NCBI RefSeq assembly: GCF_000275845.1
Contig: NW_006766884.1
Span: forward strand, 122,783-135,978
Direction of reading: 5' to 3'
Length of the DNA stretch: 13,196 nt
Source of the DNA: Dichomitus squalens LYAD-421 SS1
Taxonomy: Eukaryota; Basidiomycota; Agaricomycetes; Polyporales; Polyporaceae
Positions 7,334 through 13,196 of the stretch are shown here, in pieces (within the stretch, counting starts at the first letter, position 1; every line of letters begins with the position of its first letter). The position numbers and the translations under genes were made by a program. The notes beneath the pieces were generated by a model. The model ran no database searches. It had not been told where the DNA came from and saw nothing but the letters and a program-made list of their open reading frames with translations.

Positions 7334-9996
7334 GCGTGGCGACTCAGGCGATGCCTCGTCCGCCGGCTCTTGATGGAGACGTGAACGGAGTAGCTGGAAA
7401 GGGCGCAGATGGCGCGAATGAGGTGCACAAGGAACCCAAGTTTGCCAGCGGCCTCATTCTTCCCCCTCCCGAGATCAAGTGTGAGTATCTGCTTGTTCTA
7501 TATGTGGTGCTGACTTTATGTGCTGATGCGTACACTATAGCTGTCATTGACCGTACCGCAGCCTTCGTTGCGCGTTCTGCCAATCCGCCCCAATTTGAGG
7601 AGAAGATCCGCGAGAACCAGCGTCAGGATCCAAAGTTTGCGTTCCTCAACCCGGCCGACCCTTACCATGCATACTACAGACACCGCATGGATAAGGTCGC
7701 CCGCGGAGAGGTCGACGAGGTAGCGACGCAGAAGGAGGGGGAGAAGGCGGAGGAGAAGCCTGCTGAGCCTGCAGCACCCGTCGATATGGGAGAGGAGCCC
7801 CCTGTGCCGGAGTTCATCTTGAATATTCCGAACGTTACGGCGATCGACTTGTGCGTGACCTTCGAATGCGTTGATTTATTGAATCGTTTACTGTGGTTCT
7901 GACATCCCTCCCCTCAGCGATATCATCAAGCTCACGGCGCTGTTCACAGCGCGGAGAGGCCGTCCATTTCTAGCCGCACTCTCGGCACGGGAAGGACGCA
8001 ACTACCAGTTCGACTTCCTGAGGCCGACCCATTCGCTATTTGGATATTTCAACAGGTTGGTGGAGCAATACTCGAAAGTTCTCCTGCCTAGTAAGGAGAT
8101 GCTCGCGCAGCTGAAGGAGCGTACGCAAGACGGCGCTCGATGGAAGGACCTCGAGACGGCGCGGAAGCGTGCGCGCTGGGAGCAGATGAAGCGCGAGCAG
8201 GACAAGAAGCGCGAAGATGACAGGGAGGCTGAGCGAAGTGAGCTGATACGTGCCTTCCTATGCTAATATCAAGACCTGACGTCCTGCCATAGTTGCTTTC
8301 GCCGAAATCGACTGGCACGACTACGCGATCGTGCAGACGATTGAATTCACTGCTGCCGATGCCACCGCCGAGCTCCCGCCTCCCATGAGCGTACAAGAGG
8401 TAGAGAACATGACGCTGGCTCAGAAGAGGATGGCAGCCATGGTTATGGAGACTACAGCGGAGGACGTCGAGGCACATCGCGCACGCCAAGCTGCTGCAGA
8501 CGCGGAAGCTGCCGCCGCAGCGAATGGTGCTGGGGACGAAGATGATCAAGTCATGGAGGAGAGCGACGACGAGGACGACGAAGCGAAGGAAAGGAAGCGT
8601 CGCGACGAGGAGGAGAGGCAGAGGGAGATTGAGCGGGCCAGGGCTATTCAGGCCAGCTCGTTGGACGTCGGTGGTCCCATGAAGATCAGGACAGACTACG
8701 TCCCAAAACGTGAGTGATTCCGGTGCCCATACTGCTATACAAGCAGCCGCTGACTGTGTACCCATCGTAGTGAACAAGAAGGGTGGAGAGAAGCTCACAA
8801 CATGTACCATCTGTGGGCAGCAAATCGCTGTAGACGAGCTGCAGGAGCACATGCGTATCGAGCTTCTCGATCCCAAGTGGAAGTCGCAGCGTGATGCACT
8901 CGAGGCCCGCAAGGCACAGGCGTCCGAGCTCCAACGTGGTGCAAACGTGGTTTCTTCGCTTAAGAACCTTGCCCGCACTCGTGTCGATATCTTCGGCGCC
9001 GAAGCGGATGAGGAGAAGCGGAAGAAGGAAGAGGAGGAGGAGCGACTGCGTCGGAGGGAGCGCGAGAAGGATGTATGGGACGGTCACACTGCGTCGAAGG
9101 CGAACACGCTCGATAGGTATCAGACCAACTCGAACATCGACGAGCAAATTGCCGCCATTCACCGCGCAAAGGGTCTTGGACCGTATGTCGTCTCTATCTG
9201 ACTCCACATTGAGTCTGTATCTGACCTTCACTTGACACACAGGCAAGAAGCCAACGCTATCGGTCCTGGTATCGGTCCTGCGGCTATCCCTGCTCCGCTG
9301 AACAGTCTGCCCCCTGCCCCAGCATCCCTCCCTGCCCCACCAACAGGAGCAGGCGTCCCTGCGCAGAACTCCGCTTACTCGGCAGCAACCGTCTCCTCAG
9401 GCCCTCAACCAGCTTCCCTCTTCCCCCAACCCGCACCCGTCATGCTCCCCCCACTTCACTACCAGGGTATGGACGCCGCCCAGCCGTTCGGCTACCAGCC
9501 CCCTCCTCCCGGTGCGCCCATGATGCACCCCGCACGCGCAGCTGCGCTGCAAACGCCCCTCCCGACGGGCACCCCCCCACAAGTCGGCATGGTGCGCAGC
9601 GCAGACGAGATGGAGGACGGGGCGGACGGGGCGCCCCCCGCGAAGCGCCAGCGGGTGGCCAAGCTCCCCGGGGGCGCGCTGTACCCGGAGCAGGACTGGA
9701 TCAACATGCACCCGCACCCGATTTCGCTCCGGGTGCAGCTGCCGAACGAGCCGTCACGGCCGGAGTGGAAGTTCGACGGGAGCGTGGTCACGCTGCAGGA
9801 GCTGCCGCTGAGCCTGCTCGTGTCGACGCTTCGGGACAGGATCGTGCAGGCGACGGGGAGCACTGTAGGCGTGTCGAAGATCCGGGTGTCGTACGGGGGC
9901 AAGATGCTGACGAACACGCAGACGATCGCGGTGTACAACCTCGAGGACGAGGACCTCGTCGTCGCCACTGTGCGCGACGAGAAGAAGAAAAAGTGA
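7330..9996 (+). CDS. SF3A1: Splicing factor 3A subunit 1 (SF3a120 / Prp21), six exons, 787 aa
   Basis: SF3A1 is a subunit of SF3a in the U2 snRNP, needed for prespliceosome assembly. Exons are 7330-7480, 7541-7850, 7918-8237, 8293-8709, 8771-9182 and 9243-9996; introns are 55-67 nt and all phases join. SWAP/Surp domain 1 is at about 52-100 (VIDRTAAFVAR, FLNPADPYHAYYRHRM). SWAP 2 is at about 155-210 (IIKLTALFTARRGRPFL, NYQFDFLRPTHSLFGYF). A PRP21 region follows (AFAEIDWHDYAIVQTIEF, QEHMRIELLDPKW), with acidic and Glu/Lys-rich coiled-coil-like stretches, then a Pro/Ala-rich linker, a KRQR basic patch that may be a nuclear signal, and a C-terminal ubiquitin-like domain (about 697-783, ending VVATVRDEKKKK). 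Length is close to human SF3A1 (793 aa). An in-frame CxxC (411/414) with His426 is unusual, and intron 1 is 60 nt with no in-frame stop. Confidence 0.95.
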
Positions 9997-10316
9997 TCTG
10001 GATGGCTTTCGTCTTGCGGTTCCGTTCCTGGTCCCTGCCCGGTCATGCGTTGCGATTCGTGTTGTACTCCTTTCCATCGCCTATGTGATTCACGTTCCCA
10101 AGTAGACCGGTCATATTTAAAGTAACGTGGGTCATTGCATCGAAGGTGTATCATATGCAAGAGGAGGGACACGAGACAAGAACATGAGAACACAAGGACA
10201 GAGCCAAGACAAAGCTAAACTACACTACTATACATCCGCCGAGACCGAAAGTTAGAGCGCTACCCGACATAACGATACCTGCACGACAAACACGGTCGAC
10301 GTGCCGTCCAGCATGC
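9997..10316. terminator. Convergent 3' region between SF3A1 and UBC6
   Basis: These 320 bases hold both 3' untranslated regions of two tail-to-tail genes. The only AT-rich patch is CATATTTAAAG near 10110, and the right half is purine-rich on the plus strand. No coding signal or strong terminator-like structure is seen. Confidence 0.4.
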
Positions 10317-11647
10317 TCACAGGAACCTGCGGGCGACAAGCGCAAGCATCAGGCTGAGGAGCACGCAGATAGCCGTGTCCAGCAAGACCGGGGGGCGCTT
10401 CGGGGTCTGTCTGACAGCCGCGACGAGGGCGGGCTGGGGAGTCGCATCGCGGGTGGCAGGCTGCGTGAACGGGGTACCCGGTGGGGTAAAGGACTGCGTG
10501 ACGATAGATGGCTGCGCGTGCGGGCGTGTCGGTTTGGGAGCAACGAGCGGGACGGGACGGTGGACGATATGCGCCTCCGGCATGGGAGCTTGTGTCTCCA
10601 CTGCGAGTACAGGCTGTGCGTTAGGAGATTGTACGGCGACGATAGGGATGTCGGACGAGGAGACAGGCGCGGGGGAGGGAGTGGATGAGGAGTTGTCGCC
10701 TGACGACGATGACGACGAGGATGCGCTGCCGTCGGACGCAGGCGGGTCGGGAAGGTGCTCGAGGTTGGACATGTTGCAGCGCGGGCATACCCATTCGCGC
10801 GATCTGCGCAATATCAGAATTTAGCAACTCGAACGCGGAGAGGGGAGCCGAGGATGACATACAGTGCAGCGAGACGTTTCCGCTCGGCTGTGGGATATTC
10901 GATAGCGCCGACACCGACTGCAGCGGTGCCTTTGAGTGGGAAGAAACCTTGCAGACCGATTATGGCTGATGGACGCAAGGGGATGAGCCGACGCCGACGA
11001 GCGTAGCAACAGCGGCGATAGAGGACTTACCGGTGCGCACACCCCATGCAGGCTGCCAAAGCTCTTCGTGATCTAATGACAGCCGTCAGACACATGATTA
11101 GAGACGCAACGGTAGAACAGAGCGCACAGTTAGTGAAGCTGATGCATATCTAGAAAGAAGTTTAGTTGGGCGTAATCAAGCACGTGGATAGCCAGGTGGA
11201 CGAACCTTCGTATTGAGCTCGAAGCGGCCATTCGGGGTAAGCATCATGATAGCAGGCGGACGGAAGGGGTATTCGGAGGGGAGCAGTATGCGGAAGTGGT
11301 ACAATCCACCCTCAAACTCCGTGCCAGGCGGTCCGCGGATGGTGCAGTGCCATTCCTGAGGCGACTCAGACTTGCGGATAACAAATCATGTAGCTTTGTA
11401 CTCACGAAGATATCGTCCTGCAGCAGGGAAGGATTCGTTCGATTTCATCAACTGGAAGCTGCCTCAAGAGGTGACTCACCTCAAGCGGTGCCGCAGCGTA
11501 GTCCGTGCATGGGTCGTTTGCCAACTCCCGGGCCTCCTGCATAATCCGCTTGACAGCTGCATCCGGTCTCAGTCTCTGTAGCACGCCACAAGACCAGCGT
11601 CGCCACCCACCGGAATTGTTCTTGTTGAGCCCAGTCCTAGCGGCCAT
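10317..11647 (-). CDS. UBC6: Tail-anchored ubiquitin-conjugating enzyme E2 (UBC6 / UBE2J type), eight exons, 309 aa
   Basis: Ubc6 is an ER-membrane E2 that charges ubiquitin for ER-associated degradation with RING ligases such as Doa10. Leftward exons are 11647-11611, 11556-11480, 11417-11406, 11355-11206, 11149-11128, 11072-11031, 10965-10863 and 10803-10317; introns are 50-65 nt. The start (GCCATGG) gives MAARTGLNKNNS, then VKRIMQEARELANDP. The E2 core shows EWHCTIRGPPGTEFEGG, YHFRILLPSEYPFRPP, LTPNGRFELNTK and ICISFTNYHEELWQPAWGVRT. The catalytic cysteine is C94 in ICIS, and LWQPAW is the Ubc6-type signature replacing HPN of ordinary E2s. A WVCPRCN segment and a long Ser/Pro-rich linker follow, then a hydrophobic tail anchor (about 286-304) ending ARRFL. 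Exon 3 is a 12-nt microexon (DDIF), and the active-site exon is 22 nt. The donor of intron 4 is the less usual GTTCGT. Confidence 0.94.
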
Positions 11648-12042
11648 GGCAACGGCAATCCTATCGACGAAGACAAGAAGCTCCGAGTCGCGTGCAAGAG
11701 CAGAAGGCGGGACGGTTGAGAGGATGATGAGAGTCGACGAGCGCGGTTCCTCCTGACTTCGCCGCCCCGCACAACAGACGCTCGTCCTCACTTTGCGGCT
11801 ACGTGGAGGCACGTGATCACGCCGGGGCGGGCCGTGTCCATTCTGGGGTCGCGACTTTTCAGCAGCTCTCGACACCCACCATCCGCCTGCTGTCTGAGGT
11901 AAGTACGCTCTGCTGGTTGGTCACTCATCTTACGCTGCAATACTCATCCAACCCGTTTGTCAGCACTTCTGCCACTGAAGCGTCCTTGTCTCACTCGCTA
12001 GCGTGGTATCGTTGGCATAGGTAGTTCGGTGAACCAGGCAAG
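11648..12042. promoter_or_regulatory. Divergent promoter region UBC6 / MRP10
   Basis: These 395 bases separate two divergent start codons. There is no TATA box. Open frames cross the region on both strands, but they contain no recognised motif and are read as chance or antisense frames. A possible leader intron for MRP10 lies at 11899-11963. Confidence 0.55.
11899..11963 (+). other. Candidate 5'-UTR intron of MRP10
   Basis: A strong donor (GAG|GTAAGT) is followed 65 bases later by a pyrimidine-tract acceptor (CCGTTTGTCAG), with a TACTCATCC stretch that could serve as branch site. The length matches the 50-67 nt coding introns of this window. It would lie in the untranslated leader about 80 bases before the MRP10 ATG. 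Confidence 0.4.
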
Positions 12043-12394
12043 ATGCATATTGAGAAGTTGAAGGTTCGGCCGCGTCAGGGTGAGTTCACCTATGCGGACT
12101 GACATGTTCTGGTTGTGTCTAACCTGATCTTGCAGCGGCCGCTATCCGTCCGTGTACTGCGCAGTTTGCGACCATGCTAGCATGCTGGTCTGCTACCAAC
12201 GACATCATGTCCACAGGTGCTTGTGCAGAATCAGCGAAGGCACTCATGTCATGTATGCGTACCGCAGTGAGTAACCTTTCTGTATCAGCAGGATCTAGAG
12301 CATCAACTCAGCATCTGTGAAGCCTGCCCCGACAAGAAAACACAAGCCGACTATCAACTACCACCTGGCTCGTCTTGGGAAGACTCTCAACTAG
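12043..12394 (+). CDS. MRP10: Mitochondrial small-subunit ribosomal protein MRP10 (mS37), three exons, 79 aa
   Basis: Mrp10/mS37 is a small twin-CX9C protein of the mitochondrial small ribosomal subunit, imported and oxidised by Mia40. Exons are 12043-12079, 12136-12266 and 12323-12394, with two 56-nt introns. The protein starts MHIEKLKVRPR. C19 and C29 are separated by nine residues, as are C42 and C52, giving the helix-loop-helix with two disulfides. The C-terminus HKPTINYHLARLGKTLN matches the fungal family (INYHLARLGK). Intron 2 uses a weak acceptor (TGTGAAG); the alternative CTCAG 11 bases earlier would give an immediate stop, so the chosen site is preferred. It is divergent from UBC6 and in tandem with ATG8. 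Confidence 0.92.
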
Positions 12395-13023
12395 ACTCAC
12401 GCTCCCATTTCCTCTCAGCCTTTAGAGGCGGTTTTCAGCGGTTCTCTTACCCTACCATGACAGACATGTATGTCGTTGTATCATATACTGCTTAATCGGC
12501 CCACGCATTTCTGGCACGAAACACTATCCGGACATGCGTCTACCCATCGGCTTTCCTGTCTTTGTGCAGCCAGCCTTCTCATGAGCTGTCACGGTGTGAA
12601 GGCGGCGGTGTCGAGACCGACTCAGAAGGCAGGCGTACATTCAAGGAGGCGTCGGTATGAGTAATTGCCGTGTCTCTACGGACCCAAGTGTTCCACATAA
12701 GTCCTCCTTCGATGGCACGAGTGACTGGGCCGCAGCTGTAGACACCGCGTTCCCAGATGGTAGTACGGCGAGTGCTGCTAACGAGGACCCGGCGCGGTGC
12801 CGTGGAGAGACATCCATTTCGGGCGAGCTTGCGCGTTGTTGTGGCGTGTTTACCGAGTCACGCCGCGTGCTCGCGCCCAACCTCGACCGAGGCGCATCGT
12901 TGCCTGACTACTTCAGGTTCATTGTCGCCCTCATCTGCTGCGGCTTCTCTCTCTGTCTTTGACCACCACCACCTCTCCGCGCACACAACTTGTACCCCAT
13001 CACCCTCCTCTACGTAATCCAGC
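12395..13023. other. Intergenic region with MRP10 3' end and ATG8 promoter
   Basis: This 629-base stretch must contain the MRP10 3' untranslated region and the ATG8 promoter and leader. Two overlapping open frames (12657-12962 plus, 12641-12880 minus) are GC-rich but carry no recognisable motif. The last 90 bases are pyrimidine-rich (CTTCTCTCTCTGTCTTT, then CACC-rich), as is common in fungal leaders close to a start codon. No TATA box is evident. Confidence 0.5.
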
Positions 13024-13196
13024 ATGAGGTCCAAGTTCAAGGATGAGCACCCCTTTGGTATGTGGCGCGCACTTGTCGATGTCCGATCTCCGCTCATCCG
13101 CTGTTTTACTGTACAGATAAGCGTAAGGCAGAGGCTGAGCGCATCCGGCAGAAGTATCCAGACAGGATACCTGTACGTCCAAGCTCCCGTCTATTG
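13024..13196 (+). CDS. ATG8: Autophagy ubiquitin-like protein Atg8, first two exons (3' partial)
   Basis: Atg8 is a ubiquitin-like protein conjugated to phosphatidylethanolamine on autophagosomal membranes. Exon 1 (13024-13057) encodes MRSKFKDEHPF, and a 59-nt intron follows. Exon 2 (13117-13172) completes a split Asp codon and encodes KRKAEAERIRQKYPDRIP. A second donor (GTACGT) starts at 13173 and that intron leaves the window. The N-terminus FKDEHPFDKRKAE...RIRQKYPDRIP is nearly invariant in fungal Atg8, so identification is secure although only 30 residues are visible. The ubiquitin-like core and the C-terminal Gly processed by Atg4 are outside the window. Confidence 0.96.
   Translation, partial: MRSKFKDEHPFGMWRALVDVRSPLIRCFTVQISVRQRLSASGRSIQTGYLYVQAPVY

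Noticed and set aside
8088..8978. Long antisense open frame (296 codons) across SF3A1
   Set aside because: It is the mirror of GC-rich coding exons, crosses exon-intron borders of SF3A1 and shows no recognisable motif.
9492..10193. Antisense frame of 233 codons over the SF3A1 last exon
   Set aside because: It mirrors the Pro/Ala-rich linker and ubiquitin-like exon; its composition is explained by the sense strand.
12641..12962. Overlapping plus and minus open frames before ATG8
   Set aside because: Both lack motifs, and the interval is needed for the ATG8 promoter and leader.
1..13196. CRISPR array, rRNA, bacterial-type operon or defence system
   Set aside because: There are no regularly spaced repeats, no rRNA-like sequence, and all recognised genes have spliceosomal introns, so prokaryotic systems are not expected.

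Overview
The window reads as nuclear DNA of a filamentous basidiomycete, most likely an Agaricomycete and possibly a Polyporales white-rot fungus. Every recognisable gene is broken by very short GT-AG introns (50-67 nt). The encoded proteins are eukaryotic housekeeping proteins of fungal type, and the left edge carries a Ty3/gypsy-like retroelement end and a fungal thaumatin-like gene. The lineage is inferred from protein flavour and intron style; no database search was possible.

Layout. 1-1183: open frame entering from the left edge, with a chromo-like end followed by an RGG-rich basic tail, probably the 3' end of a gypsy-type polyprotein. A purine tract and an LTR-like stretch follow (about 1206-1640). 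1653-2300: no gene recognised. 2301-3033 (-): a complete four-exon gene for a small secreted thaumatin-like protein, with a TATA box at 3141-3147. 3148-5416: 2.3 kb without a recognisable gene. 5417-6530 (+): CMS1, five exons. 6662-7147 (-): MRPL31 (mL60), four exons. 7330-9996 (+): splicing factor SF3A1/Prp21, six exons. 10317-11647 (-): tail-anchored ubiquitin-conjugating enzyme UBC6, eight exons including a 12-nt microexon. 12043-12394 (+): MRP10 (mS37), three exons. 13024 to the right edge (+): the first two exons of ATG8.

The left 5.4 kb is accessory and gene-poor; the right 7.8 kb is a dense housekeeping block. Its genes are arranged as convergent pairs (CMS1/MRPL31, 131 bp apart; SF3A1/UBC6, 320 bp) and divergent pairs (MRPL31/SF3A1, 182 bp; UBC6/MRP10, 395 bp), so adjacent genes probably share promoters and terminators. 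They do not form one pathway: CMS1 belongs to small-subunit rRNA processing, MRPL31 and MRP10 to the mitochondrial ribosome, SF3A1 to the U2 snRNP, UBC6 to ER-associated degradation and ATG8 to autophagy. All exon models were built by hand from splice-site phase and family conservation.

I found no CRISPR array, tRNA, rRNA, defence island or obviously undescribed multi-gene system. The points most worth a second look are the UBC6 microexon, a CxxC...H motif in SF3A1, a small upstream ORF ending inside the SF3A1 start codon, the in-frame intron of SF3A1, the short eight-cysteine thaumatin-like protein, and the RGG-rich retroelement tail with its change of reading frame.
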